Notes: a model not told the origin generated them from the sequence alone. Numbered from the stretch's first letter, positions 29,380 to 39,308 are shown. The stretch is DNA of 64,000 nucleotides from Gemmatales bacterium (GCA_026004675.1 BPJP01000004.1:558001-622000); one strand, 5' to 3'. Numbers and translations are program-made.

Positions 29380-31293
29380 CTAATGGGCCAAGGGCAAGCG
29401 GCAATCCGACCGTTGTTCGAGTTGGGCTCGGACGGCTTCGGCGATGCTTTGCGGATCGAGGCCGAGTTCCTGCAAGAGTTCCTCTCGTTCGCCATGGTCG
29501 ATAAAGCGATCGGGGATGCCGAGGCGGAGAATGTGTGCCGTTTCCAGTCCGGCTTCATTGGCGGCTTCGAGAAGGGCGCTGCCGAAACCGCCTGCCAGGG
29601 CGCCTTCCTCGACGGTGACGACCACAGGGAAGTTTTCCACCGCGCGGAGGAGAGTCGTGCGGTCGATTGGTTTGGCGAAACGGGCATTGATGACGGCCAC
29701 GTCGATGCCGCTATCGCGCAACAGTTCGGCCGCCTTCACGCAATTGGTGAATAGCGTGCCGTACGCGATTAACACGGCGTCGGTTCCCCATTCGTAAACC
29801 TCGGCTTGCCCCCATTCCAGAGGAGCCGGCTCGCGCGGGACTCGCTGCAAGTTGGCCTTGGGATAGCGGAGCGAAACAGGACCGTCGTGCCTTAAAGCGA
29901 AGTTCAACATAGGCTCGATGTCCAACTCGTCGCCGGGAGCCATGACCGTGAAATTCGGGAACATGCGCAAGTAGGCGGTGTCGAAAACGCCATGGTGGGT
30001 CGGGCCGTCCGGACCGGTCAAGCCTGCCCGGTCGAGGCAAAAAGTGACCGGAAGGTTCTGCAGGGCGACTTCCTGGAAAATTTGATCGAAGGCACGTTGC
30101 AAGAACGTGGAATAGATGGCGGCAATCGGCCGCATGCCCGCTTTGGCAAGGCCAGCCGCGAAAGCAACCGCGTGCGACTCGCAGATGCCCGTATCGAAAA
30201 ACCGGTCCGACATGTCGCTGCGGACTTTTTCCAACTTGTTCCCCTGGCACATTGCCGCCGTGATCACCGCCACTTTCGTGTCGCGCTTCATGGCGTCATA
30301 GATCGCCGAACTGACGGCATTCGTGTATGCTTTCCCGCCACCTTTTTTCAAAGCGACGATCGTTCGTTGCGGACCGACTTTTTCGAAAACAGGCGGGGTA
30401 TGAAACGTCACGGGGTCTTCGCTGGCTTGAGGCACGCCGTGCCCTTTTTCCGTAAGGACATGCAAGAGGATCGGCCCTTGCTGATCTTTGACGTCGCGAA
30501 GCCAACGGCGCAAGGTGGGCAAATCGTGGCCGTCTACCGGACCGATGTAACGAAAGCCAAGTTCTTCAAAGAGCATGCCACCAGTGATCGACGCCTTCAA
30601 GCCATCACGTATCTGGGTCAGGGCCTGGCTCGCCATTTCACCGACGATCGGGATATGCGACAAAACACTTTGCACATGCCGTTTCGTCCCTTGGTAGAAG
30701 CTGGTCAAGCGCGTCCGATCCAGGTAGGCGGCCAGGCCGCCAACCCGTGGGCAGATGGACATCTTGTTATCGTTGAGAATGACCAGTACGTTCTTTTTCA
30801 GTCCGCCAGCATTGTTCAAGGCTTCGAAGACGATGCCGGACGGAAGGGCCCCGTCACCAACGACGGCGACGGCGTAACGGTCGCCCCGGCCAAGCAATTC
30901 ATCGCCGACTTTCAGTCCGAGAATGCAGGAAGTAGCGCAACCGGCGTGACCCGTCATGAACAGGTCGTAGGGGCTTTCGTTCGGATTGGGGTATCCCATG
31001 AGGCCGCCGCGAGTGCGGATGGTCTCGAACCGTTCATAACGGCCGGTGATCAACTTGTGCGGATACACCTGGTGGCCGGTGTCCCAGATCAGGCGATCCT
31101 TGCTGAAGTCGAAGGTCAGATGCAAGGCCAGACACAGCTCGACCACGCCCAAATTGCTGGCAAAGTGCGCCGGGCGAATTCGCAAGACACGGATCAGTTC
31201 GTCGCGCATCTCCTGGGCTAATTGCACCAGTTCCTCATCGCTGAGCGAATGCAAGTCTGCCGGAGATTGGATGCGGGGCAAAATCATGCTCAT
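29380..31293 (-). CDS. dxs: 1-deoxy-D-xylulose-5-phosphate synthase
   Basis: Dxs condenses pyruvate and glyceraldehyde 3-phosphate with thiamine diphosphate, the first step of the MEP isoprenoid pathway. The 637-aa protein has FASNLGVVELCLALH, WDTGHQVYPHK, HAGCATSC and the ThDP motif GDGALPSGIVFEALNNAG (residues 146-163). The transketolase-C blocks DRAGLTGPDGPTHHGVFD and ALRHDGPVSLRYPK are also present. The start at 31293 follows GAGGA; a second ATG is 6 bases later. Together with the polyprenyl synthase upstream it forms an isoprenoid cluster, as in many bacteria. Confidence 0.96.
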   Translation of the reverse strand: MSMILPRIQSPADLHSLSDEELVQLAQEMRDELIRVLRIRPAHFASNLGVVELCLALHLTFDFSKDRLIWDTGHQVYPHKLITGRYERFETIRTRGGLMGYPNPNESPYDLFMTGHAGCATSCILGLKVGDELLGRGDRYAVAVVGDGALPSGIVFEALNNAGGLKKNVLVILNDNKMSICPRVGGLAAYLDRTRLTSFYQGTKRHVQSVLSHIPIVGEMASQALTQIRDGLKASITGGMLFEELGFRYIGPVDGHDLPTLRRWLRDVKDQQGPILLHVLTEKGHGVPQASEDPVTFHTPPVFEKVGPQRTIVALKKGGGKAYTNAVSSAIYDAMKRDTKVAVITAAMCQGNKLEKVRSDMSDRFFDTGICESHAVAFAAGLAKAGMRPIAAIYSTFLQRAFDQIFQEVALQNLPVTFCLDRAGLTGPDGPTHHGVFDTAYLRMFPNFTVMAPGDELDIEPMLNFALRHDGPVSLRYPKANLQRVPREPAPLEWGQAEVYEWGTDAVLIAYGTLFTNCVKAAELLRDSGIDVAVINARFAKPIDRTTLLRAVENFPVVVTVEEGALAGGFGSALLEAANEAGLETAHILRLGIPDRFIDHGEREELLQELGLDPQSIAEAVRAQLEQRSDCRLPLAH

Positions 31294-31532
31294 CTTTGAT
31301 CCTCGTTCGATTCATGATTCTTGATCTTTGATTCTTGATTGGCAACGGCGGAAGTGAAACTCACCTATTCTTCCCTGAATCCACGCTGCCTGGGTCCGAC
31401 CGGTTCAACAGGTCGTTTCCCAAGCACGTGTCAGCCGGGTCCGCGATCGCAAATCGAGAATCACAAAATCGAAAACGCACCACCATGCCTCTCTGCCCCG
31501 GTCGACAGCCTCGAATCATGCGCTGTCATCAG

Positions 31533-32456
31533 CTAGCTATTCCTTTGCAGAACATACGGTACGAGTCTGGACAGGTTCTTGGCGCTGTCACCGAGCGGCT
31601 GCAAGCAGGAATACGCCTGTTGACAAAGTGCCTCGGCTCGTCGGCGACTTTCGTCCCGTCCCCATAGTACCGGATAGGTCAACTTGCCTCGGGCGGCGTC
31701 TTTGCCGACCCGTTTTCCCGTCTGGCCGGTGCTGCCGTCGATATCCAGCAGATCATCGCGAATCTGGAATGCCAGACCGAAACAGCGCCCGAACTCATCG
31801 AGCAGGCCGAGCAGGTCGCGGTCGGGTCCGTCGTGGCGTTCTCCCTGAGCCGCCCAAACGCCAAGCCGCAAACATGCCCGAAAAAGGGCGCCGGTTTTGC
31901 GCAGATGAATGTCATCCAGTATTTGTTCTCGTGCCATGTCTTCGGGCCATGTGCCTTCCATCCTCCTTTCCCAGGCGAGGTCGTCGACTTGCCCACCGAC
32001 CATGCCAGCAGCACCGGCCGCTCGTGCCAGTTCTCGGCAGCAATGGGCGGCCGTCGTCGCCGGGTAATGCTCCGCCAGCACCTGAAACGCCATCGTCAAC
32101 AAAGCGTCACCGGCCAGAATGGCCAGGGCTTCGCCGAACTTCTTGTGACAGCTGGGTTGACCGCGGCGAAGATCATCGTCGTCCATCGCGGGCAGGTCAT
32201 CGTGGATGAGCGAGTAGACGTGCACCATTTCGATGGCACAGGCGGCAGGCAGGGCTGTCTCTTCGTCGCCGCCGGCGGTTTCCGCTGCCATTAAAACCAG
32301 AACAGGCCGTAAACGTTTCCCAGGTGCCAGAACGCTATAGCGCATCGCTTCGAGAAGTGAAGAAGGGCAACCGGCGACGGGACGAAGTAGTTCGTCCAGG
32401 CGCTTGTCAACCAGCGCACGCTTTTCTGCCAGCGTCTCGGAAAAATCGCCACCCAT
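31533..32456 (-). CDS. ispA: Polyprenyl (farnesyl/geranylgeranyl) diphosphate synthase
   Basis: The enzyme joins isopentenyl diphosphate to allylic diphosphates. The 307-aa protein has the first Asp-rich motif DDLPAMDDDDLRRG, the second Asp-rich motif FQIRDDLLDIDG, GKRLRPVLVLMAAE, and KTGALFRACLRLG. The short-chain synthase form (DDxxxxD with two inserted residues) points to FPP or GGPP as product. The start at 32456 (MGGDFSETL, AAGG site) is preferred. An ATG at 32552 would add 32 residues without family similarity. It sits between xseB and dxs, a classic order. A 239-bp spacer separates it from dxs, with TGATTCTTGAT-type short repeats but no clear signal. Confidence 0.9.
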   Translation of the reverse strand: MGGDFSETLAEKRALVDKRLDELLRPVAGCPSSLLEAMRYSVLAPGKRLRPVLVLMAAETAGGDEETALPAACAIEMVHVYSLIHDDLPAMDDDDLRRGQPSCHKKFGEALAILAGDALLTMAFQVLAEHYPATTAAHCCRELARAAGAAGMVGGQVDDLAWERRMEGTWPEDMAREQILDDIHLRKTGALFRACLRLGVWAAQGERHDGPDRDLLGLLDEFGRCFGLAFQIRDDLLDIDGSTGQTGKRVGKDAARGKLTYPVLWGRDESRRRAEALCQQAYSCLQPLGDSAKNLSRLVPYVLQRNS

Positions 32457-32623
32457 CGTCGTCGCCTTATTTGAGCAGAAATCCCGTCTGCCCAACTCGT
32501 CTCGGCCAGCGCCGGCCCCGAATTCTTTCTTCACAAGGCCGGATGCTTTCATCTTAGTTATCCATCTGACTGAAGGAAACCGCGATGTACCATCCAGTTA
32601 AGTTGTTGCCGTCAGCTTGCCCT

Positions 32624-32932
32624 TCAAAACAGTTCCGGTGGTTCCTCGGGCGAAGAAGATGGCTGCTTTCCCGCCGGAATTTCGGATGCTGTTTCAGGGG
32701 TGAACGGCTTGATGATGGGCCGACCTTCCGCATCCATGCCGGTCAAAAGGGAAATGCGCTGCTCCGCCTCTTGAAGCTTGCTGTAACACTGCTTCAATAA
32801 ATTCACTCCTTTTTCATAACGTTGCAACGATTCTTCCAGACTGATCTGCCCGTCTTCCAGCTCACGGACGATCTCTTCTAATTCTGCCAGCGCCTCTTCG
32901 AAAGACGGACACTGTTCGGGACGATGACTCAT
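32624..32932 (-). CDS. xseB: Exodeoxyribonuclease VII small subunit
   Basis: The 102-aa protein carries the XseB coiled-coil core at about residues 9-65: SFEEALAELEEIVRELEDG, SLEESLQRYEKGVNLLKQC, and LQEAEQRISLL. The 35-residue C-terminal tail is Pro/Ser-rich and longer than usual. XseB binds several-fold to XseA to make the exonuclease that degrades single-stranded DNA. Its ATG overlaps the xseA stop by 4 bases, which couples translation. Confidence 0.93.
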   Translation of the reverse strand: MSHRPEQCPSFEEALAELEEIVRELEDGQISLEESLQRYEKGVNLLKQCYSKLQEAEQRISLLTGMDAEGRPIIKPFTPETASEIPAGKQPSSSPEEPPELF

Positions 32933-34158
32933 TCGGTTGCTTCCACTTTGCTGATGATCCGCCCGCGATGAAGTCGGGTGAGAATCCTGTCACCAGGTCG
33001 AACCTCCTTCGCGTCACGTAATAGTCTTTGTCCGGCTTCTGTGGAAGTCAAGCTATATCCGCGTGCCAGGATGTTCAAGGGACTCAAACTTTCCAGTCGA
33101 GCCGACCAGCTTTGCAGCTGCTCACGCCGTTCTTTCAGGCGCCTCTGTTCGGCGCGAACAAGTCGGACGCCTAATTCATCCAGTCCGCGTTCCTGTTCAC
33201 GCACCATTTCCAAGGGCAAACGAAACACGCGCCGCTGGGCGATGTCGTCGAGCTTTCGGCGCAAAAAGGCCAGGCGATGTTCCATCAGCGATCGCAACCG
33301 TTGTTCGCGACGCTGTAACAAAGCCAATTCTTCCCTGCAGTCCGGCACAAGCAATTCGGCGGCTTCAGTCGGGGTGGCAGCTCGGCGATCGGCAACCAGG
33401 TCGGCGATGGTAAAATCGATTTCGTGCCCCACCGCACTGATGACCGGGATCTCGGAGGCATGAATCGCCCTGGCGACGATCTCCTCGTTGAAGGCCCAGA
33501 GGTCCTCGAGACTGCCTCCGCCGCGGCCGACGATCATGGCATCGAAACGCAGTTCCCCCTGGCGATGGCATGCGTTCAACAAGTCGATCGCGTCGGCGAT
33601 TTCCGCGGGAGCTTCCTCCCCTTGGACACGAACGGGTCGCAAATAAATCTCGAGGTTGGGCCAGCGCCGGGACAAAACTTGTAGCATGTCCCGGATCGCT
33701 GCGCCAGTCGGGCTGGTGACGATGGCCACTCGACGGGGATAACGGGGCAGGGGTTTCTTGTTTTCCGGGCGGAATAAACCCTCTTTTAGTAGTTTTTCCT
33801 TCAGCTCGCGGAAGCGCTGTTCCAATTCACCGATACCTTTGGGAATCAACGCTTCGACGATTAACTGGTATTCGCCACGTTGCGAATAGACACTGAGCCG
33901 CCCCCCGGCGATGACTTCCGTCCCGTCCTGCGGCTGGAAGCGGACACGCAAACCATTGCCCCGCCACAAAACCGCTCGCAGCTGGGCATGGGCATCCTTC
34001 AACGTGAAATAGCAATGCCCTGAAGCAGGACGAGATACATTGGATACCTGTCCGCTTACCCAGACGTGGGGATAAGCCTCTTCCATCAAGTTCTTGATTT
34101 CCTGCGTCAAGTCGCTGACGCTGAGAATCTTCGCCGAATCGGGCAGGCAGGTAGTCAT
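32929..34158 (-). CDS. xseA: Exodeoxyribonuclease VII large subunit
   Basis: The 409-aa protein has an N-terminal OB-fold (about 10-105; VWVSGQVSNVSRPASGHCYFTLKDA). The catalytic domain includes RVAIVTSPTGAAIRDMLQVL, IVGRGGGSLEDLWAFNEE, and VISAVGHEIDFTIADLVAD. A long coiled coil (about 275-365) and the terminal NILARGYSLT block follow. The length is typical. It degrades single-stranded DNA to oligonucleotides in mismatch repair and recombination. It begins 24 bases after the glycosyltransferase gene and overlaps xseB. Confidence 0.95.
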   Translation of the reverse strand: MTTCLPDSAKILSVSDLTQEIKNLMEEAYPHVWVSGQVSNVSRPASGHCYFTLKDAHAQLRAVLWRGNGLRVRFQPQDGTEVIAGGRLSVYSQRGEYQLIVEALIPKGIGELEQRFRELKEKLLKEGLFRPENKKPLPRYPRRVAIVTSPTGAAIRDMLQVLSRRWPNLEIYLRPVRVQGEEAPAEIADAIDLLNACHRQGELRFDAMIVGRGGGSLEDLWAFNEEIVARAIHASEIPVISAVGHEIDFTIADLVADRRAATPTEAAELLVPDCREELALLQRREQRLRSLMEHRLAFLRRKLDDIAQRRVFRLPLEMVREQERGLDELGVRLVRAEQRRLKERREQLQSWSARLESLSPLNILARGYSLTSTEAGQRLLRDAKEVRPGDRILTRLHRGRIISKVEATE

Positions 34159-34182
34159 CGATCGTCGGTCCGAATCCCAAAG

Positions 34183-35760
34183 TCAAGGAACCGTGGACGG
34201 CGGCACGTAGACGAGAAACAAATCGTCTCCCTGCTGATCCTGCAACTTCTGCAAACATCGTCCGGGTCCAGGCCAGCGCCTCCATTCTGAAGCTGTCAAG
34301 ATAACGTAAATCGGGATTCTTGGGGAGGCCAGTTGGTCTAGTGAAGGGAAACGCCGAACCGGGCGGCCATAGTAAAACATGATCCCCTCGTCCTTCACAC
34401 CAGACAGATGCAGGGTGTGGCCGACAGGTACGTGTCGTTTGAGCAGGGCGGCTTTGGCTAGCGGCTGCCGGCGGCTCATTCGCTCGGGCATCACGACATG
34501 AACGAAAACCACCTTTGCCGCTAACCAAACGACAGCACAGGCAATCAGGACCGCTGCCGGTCGAACACGCCGAAAAGGCCAGGAAATTCTTCCCGTCAGC
34601 CAGCCCCACCACACGAAGACCGCCAGTCCGCTGATGGCGCCGAATAGCGGCAGACTTTGCCGTACATCGTGATCAGGAAACACCGACCAGAAGATCACAT
34701 TCGGCCACAACCAACACTGAAGCGCCAGAAACAGGTATCTCTTTTTCGGCGTTGCATCGATCTTCGCACGATCGGCGGAATCGACTGAAGAACTTGCCAA
34801 CAGTGCATGGCGGCATCTGCGTGAGAGGACAAAACCGGCAGCGAACGATACCGGCAAAGCGGACAGCCAAATCCGCAGCGGATGGACAACCGTTTCCAGC
34901 CAGGGATAGCCCTCGTGATGGTGGCTCGGTGCGAACCGTTGGGCCAATTCGCGCCAAAATGTCTGTGCCAGCAACTCAACCCCCACGAAGCTGGCCGTCA
35001 TGGCGAACGAACCAGCGACCACAAGCACACAGAGAACCAACCCGCATAAGTGAAATTTAGAAAAAAGAAAAAAGACCTGTTTTCTTATCAACAAAAACGG
35101 AATCAGGCTGCCATAGACGAAGACAGGTGCCGTCCATTTGGTGAGAATGCCGCCGGCCAGGCAAAGCGAGGCCAGCATCGGCCAGGTCCAGTTCTCATAA
35201 TCTTTCTTCGTCGGCGAGATCGTAGGAGGAAACGTCTCGATGGCGCGGAGGAAAAAGAGATACGCCGATGTTACCCAGAAAACGTGCAACATGTCGATTT
35301 CCGCACTGCCCGCTTTGTCGAGCCAGGCCAGTGACATCGGCGTCAGTACGGCTGCAAGCACGCCGCCGAGCAGGCCGAGGTGGCGACGGAAATACCAGAA
35401 ACATAAAAGAACAGTGCACGAAGCGGCGAAAGCAGACGGCAACCGGGCGGTCGATTCTGTCACCCGACCCACCGGCCAGCTGCACAAGGCGATGGCCGCG
35501 TACGCTCCGAATGGTTTTGTCAACAAAGGTTGTCCGTATAGAGTCGGGACGAACCAGTTGCCACTGCGTAAAAACTCGGCGGCAATGATCGCTCGCAGGC
35601 TTTCTGTGCGATACAGTTCGCTTTGCCCCAGGCCGTAAAAGAAAAGAAAACCACACCACGATACGACACCCACCAGCGGACCCGCCGTCGAGACGACGCT
35701 GCGCGCCTTGGGCCTCCCCCGACAGACCTCGCTCGATGACGCATTCAGAATGGTTGCCAT
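34183..35760 (-). CDS. GT39/ArnT-type membrane glycosyltransferase
   Basis: The 525-aa protein has about ten transmembrane helices. The first large loop carries the lipid-linked-sugar transferase pattern: LYRTESLRAIIAAEFLRSG and NWFVPTLYGQPLLTKPF, near residues 50-85. ArnT/PMT-type enzymes move a sugar from a polyprenyl-phosphate donor to lipid A or protein at the outer face of the inner membrane. The acceptor here is unknown. The usual Asp-Glu of the DE motif is replaced by Thr-Glu (RTES), seen in some planctomycete homologs. It lies between alanine dehydrogenase and xseA on the same strand. Confidence 0.78.
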   Translation of the reverse strand: MATILNASSSEVCRGRPKARSVVSTAGPLVGVVSWCGFLFFYGLGQSELYRTESLRAIIAAEFLRSGNWFVPTLYGQPLLTKPFGAYAAIALCSWPVGRVTESTARLPSAFAASCTVLLCFWYFRRHLGLLGGVLAAVLTPMSLAWLDKAGSAEIDMLHVFWVTSAYLFFLRAIETFPPTISPTKKDYENWTWPMLASLCLAGGILTKWTAPVFVYGSLIPFLLIRKQVFFLFSKFHLCGLVLCVLVVAGSFAMTASFVGVELLAQTFWRELAQRFAPSHHHEGYPWLETVVHPLRIWLSALPVSFAAGFVLSRRCRHALLASSSVDSADRAKIDATPKKRYLFLALQCWLWPNVIFWSVFPDHDVRQSLPLFGAISGLAVFVWWGWLTGRISWPFRRVRPAAVLIACAVVWLAAKVVFVHVVMPERMSRRQPLAKAALLKRHVPVGHTLHLSGVKDEGIMFYYGRPVRRFPSLDQLASPRIPIYVILTASEWRRWPGPGRCLQKLQDQQGDDLFLVYVPPSTVP

Positions 35761-35793
35761 ATTCCGGCCTCCGTGCCGAAAAATCGGCGTCTC

Positions 35794-36915
35794 TCAATTG
35801 TTGGCGAACAGACTATTGGCGGGCACACATTCCAGGTTGAATGTTTCGGCCACTGCTTGATTGGTGATTTGGCCGTCGTGGATGTTCACTCCTTGGGCCA
35901 GTCCTGGATTGTCGGCGATGGCTTTGGCCAGTCCCTTGCGGACGATTTGCAGCACGTAAGGAAGCGTCACGTTGGTCAAGGCATAAGTGCTGGTTCGGCC
36001 GACAGCCCCAGGCATATTGGCCACGCAATAATGCACGATGTCATCGACGATATAGGTGGGTTGGCTGTGCGTCGTCGGCCGCGAAGTCTCGATACAGCCC
36101 CCCTGATCGATGGCAACATCGATGAGAACCGTTCTCGGCGACATCCGTTTCAAGTCTTCGCGGCGAACCAAAAACGGCGCGCGAGCACCAGGAATCAAGA
36201 TGGCGCCGATCACCAGATCGGCATGGTCGAGGCACCTCAGGATATTATGGCGATCGCTGAACAACGTGGTCACGTTCTTGGGCATCACGTCGTCGAGATA
36301 GCGGAGACGATCAAGATTGATGTCGAGGATGGTGACAGTAGCGCCTAAACCGGCTGCCACCTTGGCGGCGTTGGCGCCGACCACACCTCCTCCGAGAATC
36401 ACGACGTTCGCCGGCAGGACTCCGGGAACGCCTCCCAGAAGAATCCCTTTGCCTTCGAAGGGGCGTTCGAGAAACTTGGCCCCTTCCTGGATACTCATGC
36501 GACCTGCCACTTCGCTCATCGGCGTCAGCAACGGGAGCCGACCATGGGCGTCCCGGATCGTCTCATACGCAACCGCCGTGATCCCCGACTCCATGACCGC
36601 GCGAGTCAGGCTTTCGTCGGCAGCGAAATGGAAATACGTGAAAACGATCTGGCCGCGGCGCAGCATCGGCCACTCCTGGGGCAGCGGTTCCTTCACTTTG
36701 ACGACCATGTCTGCCCGCTGCCAGATGCCCTCTGCCGAATCGACGATCTCAGCCCCGTGGGCGGCATAGTCGTCATCGTTGATGCCGCTCCCCTGTCCCG
36801 CGCCACGCTCGATCAACACCTGATGACCCAATCGGGTGAGCTCCTCGACACCGACCGGAATCATGCCGACGCGGTACTCGTCTGTCTTTATTTCCTTGGG
36901 GACGCCGACAATCAT
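35794..36915 (-). CDS. ald: Alanine dehydrogenase
   Basis: Ald catalyses the NAD-dependent reversible deamination of L-alanine to pyruvate and ammonia. The 373-aa protein begins MIVGVPKEIKTDEYRVGMIP, with the substrate-binding Arg at 15. It continues with VVKVKEPLPQEW, FTYFHFAAD (catalytic His), the Rossmann motif ILGGGVVGANAAKVAAGLGA, and LIPGARAPFLV. The length is standard. The start at 36915 follows GAGGA; an upstream in-frame start is unsupported. It is divergent from the next gene across about 150 bases. Confidence 0.95.
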   Translation of the reverse strand: MIVGVPKEIKTDEYRVGMIPVGVEELTRLGHQVLIERGAGQGSGINDDDYAAHGAEIVDSAEGIWQRADMVVKVKEPLPQEWPMLRRGQIVFTYFHFAADESLTRAVMESGITAVAYETIRDAHGRLPLLTPMSEVAGRMSIQEGAKFLERPFEGKGILLGGVPGVLPANVVILGGGVVGANAAKVAAGLGATVTILDINLDRLRYLDDVMPKNVTTLFSDRHNILRCLDHADLVIGAILIPGARAPFLVRREDLKRMSPRTVLIDVAIDQGGCIETSRPTTHSQPTYIVDDIVHYCVANMPGAVGRTSTYALTNVTLPYVLQIVRKGLAKAIADNPGLAQGVNIHDGQITNQAVAETFNLECVPANSLFANN

Positions 36916-37067
36916 GAGCTTATCCTCACGACAGGGTTGATTTATTCTTGAAAGGGATAAGATACGAATCAAGTCCAAACAACAAAGCAGTCGTTGGTTC
37001 GCCCGGCTTTGACCGGCCGCCTCGGTCGGTGTCCGCGGGCGATTCGGTCGGCGAAGGAAGGTCAGAG

Positions 37068-37928
37068 ATGCCTGGTCGATGGATGTCGGTAACGATTTTG
37101 ATGTTCTGGACGGCCAGCATGGGCTGGCTGTTTTACCGCGACGTGCGCCCCAAACTGCTGCCTCCGGGTTCCCCTCCTTTTACCATTGATCTTGTCGACG
37201 AAGCTCGCACCCGCGCCTCTTCCCGCTGGCATGTCTATATCGACGGCACCAAAAAGGGGTACGCCGAAACCAGCGTCGGCTACCGCGAACATGACGATAC
37301 TTTCGAATTGCGCAGCGAATACAAGCTCTGGCAATATCGTCCGGTGCGCGTCGGAGCGCCCGATTTCGTGCTCAAAAGCATGTATCGCGTCGACCGCGCC
37401 GGCAGAATCCAAGAGTTCGTCAGCAGTCTGAACATGCAAATGCCTCATCCCATCGCCAAGGGGCAGGTGCTTACGATCGACGGGCAAATCGCCGGCGACG
37501 TTCGTCACGGTCGGGTCGCTCCGCTGGTTACGATTCGCTCTCCCCTTTCTTTCGAGTACCGCCTCGATCCGGTCGAAGTGGAAGACGGTGCCAGCGTTCT
37601 CAACCCGTTGCAACCGGTAAACCGGCTCCGGGGATTGAGACTGGGTCAGCGCTGGCGTTGCCTGCTAGTTCATCCAATCGATGAGATCGCTACGAAGTCA
37701 TTGCAAAAATTCATCGGCCATTCGCAAAGGAGCCGCCCCCGCTGGCTCGAAGCCGAAGTTGCCCGACGAACGATGCTCGACTGGCATGATGTTCATGTTT
37801 CGTGCCTGGTAGTGCATTACTCCGGCGAGGATGTCAGCGCCCAAACCTGGGTTCGTGAAGAGGACGGCCTCGTTTTGCAGCAGACGGCCGCCTATGACGG
37901 CAAGACCAGCACCCTCGTCCGCGATTAG
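37068..37928 (+). CDS. Membrane-anchored protein of unknown function
   Basis: The 286-aa protein has one N-terminal transmembrane helix (about 6-24; SVTILMFWTASMGWLFY) and a soluble extracytoplasmic part rich in beta strands. No family is recognised with certainty. It shows a WHVYIDGTKKGYAETSV-type opening and repeated KxxYRVDRAGRIQEF-like strands, resembling an uncharacterised planctomycete group. The start at 37068 has GGAAGG about 8 bases upstream. An in-frame upstream ATG at 36948 would put 40 Pro/Ser-rich residues before the helix and is less likely. Confidence 0.55.
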   Translation: MPGRWMSVTILMFWTASMGWLFYRDVRPKLLPPGSPPFTIDLVDEARTRASSRWHVYIDGTKKGYAETSVGYREHDDTFELRSEYKLWQYRPVRVGAPDFVLKSMYRVDRAGRIQEFVSSLNMQMPHPIAKGQVLTIDGQIAGDVRHGRVAPLVTIRSPLSFEYRLDPVEVEDGASVLNPLQPVNRLRGLRLGQRWRCLLVHPIDEIATKSLQKFIGHSQRSRPRWLEAEVARRTMLDWHDVHVSCLVVHYSGEDVSAQTWVREEDGLVLQQTAAYDGKTSTLVRD

Positions 37929-37994
37929 CACTTGCAATGACATTTCCTGCAATGCTGTAGACAGCTACGCCAGCCGAGCGGTGCCAGGGATTGC

Positions 37995-38023
37995 TTGCCC
38001 TCTCCCTTCGCTACGGGCATAAT
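37995..38023 (+). promoter_or_regulatory. Sigma-70-type promoter
   Basis: TTGCCC at 37995-38000 and CATAAT at 38018-38023 are separated by exactly 17 bases. They lie about 50 bases upstream of the first of the two tandem paralogs (start 38075). This is the best-matched promoter in the window. Confidence 0.55.
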
Positions 38024-38074
38024 AACGGCATGCCTTCCTTTTCCCAGTCCGGGTCCCTGAATCGGGAGACGCCG

Positions 38075-39244
38075 ATGAGACGTACACTTTTGCTTGTTTC
38101 CTCTACTTTCCTCATGCTTTTCCTGGGCGGCGACGCTGAGGCTTGTCCTTTTTGCGGCGGGCAGGGACCGACTCTGACCGGTGAACTCAAGGACGCCAGC
38201 CTGGTTCTGTTCGGTACGCTCAAAAACCCCAAGCAAGGTGCCGAGTTCAACGGCGGTTCGACCGATTTGCAAATCGAAGAGGTCATCAAGGACCATCCGA
38301 TCCTGCGCGATCCCAAAGTCGTGAAAATGGTCGACAAGAAAAAAGTCGTCACGCTCCCTCGCTATCTGCCAGCGGTCGGTAAAGAGGGAGTCCGCTTCGT
38401 CGTCTTTTGCAGCGTCTTCAAAGACAAGATCGACCCGTACCGCGGGCTGGCAGTCAAAGGTAAAAGCGACCTCGTCAAGTATCTCAAAGGCGCGCGCGAA
38501 TTGATTGACAAGCCCATCACGGAACGATTGCTTTTCGCTTTCGAATACCTTGACAACGACGACCTCGAAGTCGCCAACGACGCTTACCGCGAATTCGCCA
38601 ACGCCGACTACAACGATTACCGCAAGATCGCGGCCAAGTTTCCTGCCGACAAGATCGCTGGCTGGCTGCAAGACCCCGATACACCGGCTTTTCGCTTCGG
38701 TCTGTACGGGTCATTGCTAGGGCACTGCGGCACGGAAAAACATGCTGAAATCCTCCGCAAATTGCTGGATAGCAAAAGGATTACCTCCGGACTGGACGGG
38801 CTTATGGCCGGCTACACCATGCTCAAACCCAAAGAGGGATGGCAGTACGTCTTGAGCGTCCTCAATGATCCGAAACGCGAATTCATCGTTCGCTACAATG
38901 CCCTGCGTGCAGCCCGCTTTTTCTGGAATTACCGCAGCGATCTTGTCAGCCAAGACGAAGTCGTAAAAGGCATTTGCTTGTTGCTCGATCAGCCTGACAT
39001 TGCGGACCTGGCCATCGAGGATCTGCGCAAATGGAATCGCTGGGAAGTGGCGGACAAGGTTTTGGCGCTTTTCGGCAAAAAATCGCACGACATTCCCCTG
39101 TTGCGCCGTTCCATTCTCCGCTATGCCTTGAGTTGTCAGGAGAAGGTCCCGGCAGCCAAACAACTTGTCGCCAGCCTGCGGCAAAAAGATCCAGAGTTCG
39201 TCTCCGACGTGGAAGAGTTGTTGAAATTGCTTCAAAAAGAATAA
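38075..39244 (+). CDS. Exported protein of unknown function, first tandem paralog
   Basis: The 389-aa protein has a signal peptide (MRRTLLLVSSTFLMLFLGG). A CPFCGGQGPTL motif follows directly after the cleavage region. Next comes a beta-rich domain (about 40-130, LVLFGTL and RYLPAVGKEGVRFVVFC), and then helical HEAT/ARM-like repeats to the end. It closely resembles the next gene: shared blocks include the CxxC after the signal, LVLFGTLK, DPYRG, FxYLDxxDxxxANDA and DIADLAIEDLR. A GGGAG site precedes the ATG. The pair may be lipid- or surface-associated; a role in metal or redox sensing via CxxC is only a guess. Confidence 0.62.
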   Translation: MRRTLLLVSSTFLMLFLGGDAEACPFCGGQGPTLTGELKDASLVLFGTLKNPKQGAEFNGGSTDLQIEEVIKDHPILRDPKVVKMVDKKKVVTLPRYLPAVGKEGVRFVVFCSVFKDKIDPYRGLAVKGKSDLVKYLKGARELIDKPITERLLFAFEYLDNDDLEVANDAYREFANADYNDYRKIAAKFPADKIAGWLQDPDTPAFRFGLYGSLLGHCGTEKHAEILRKLLDSKRITSGLDGLMAGYTMLKPKEGWQYVLSVLNDPKREFIVRYNALRAARFFWNYRSDLVSQDEVVKGICLLLDQPDIADLAIEDLRKWNRWEVADKVLALFGKKSHDIPLLRRSILRYALSCQEKVPAAKQLVASLRQKDPEFVSDVEELLKLLQKE

Positions 39245-39308
39245 TAAGAAAAATTGTCGCTTTTCGTCGTGCTTTGAACAAGAACGGGCCTTGAAAGGGA
39301 TCAAGGGA

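Noticed and set aside
28498..29754. Long + strand reading frame of 418 codons
   Set aside because: It is antisense to nadK and dxs, both of which have complete family motifs. High GC at third positions creates such shadows.
31311..31343. Short TGATTCTTGAT-type direct repeats before dxs
   Set aside because: They are only about 10 bases long, imperfect, and not placed as an operator or promoter; they look like local simple sequence.
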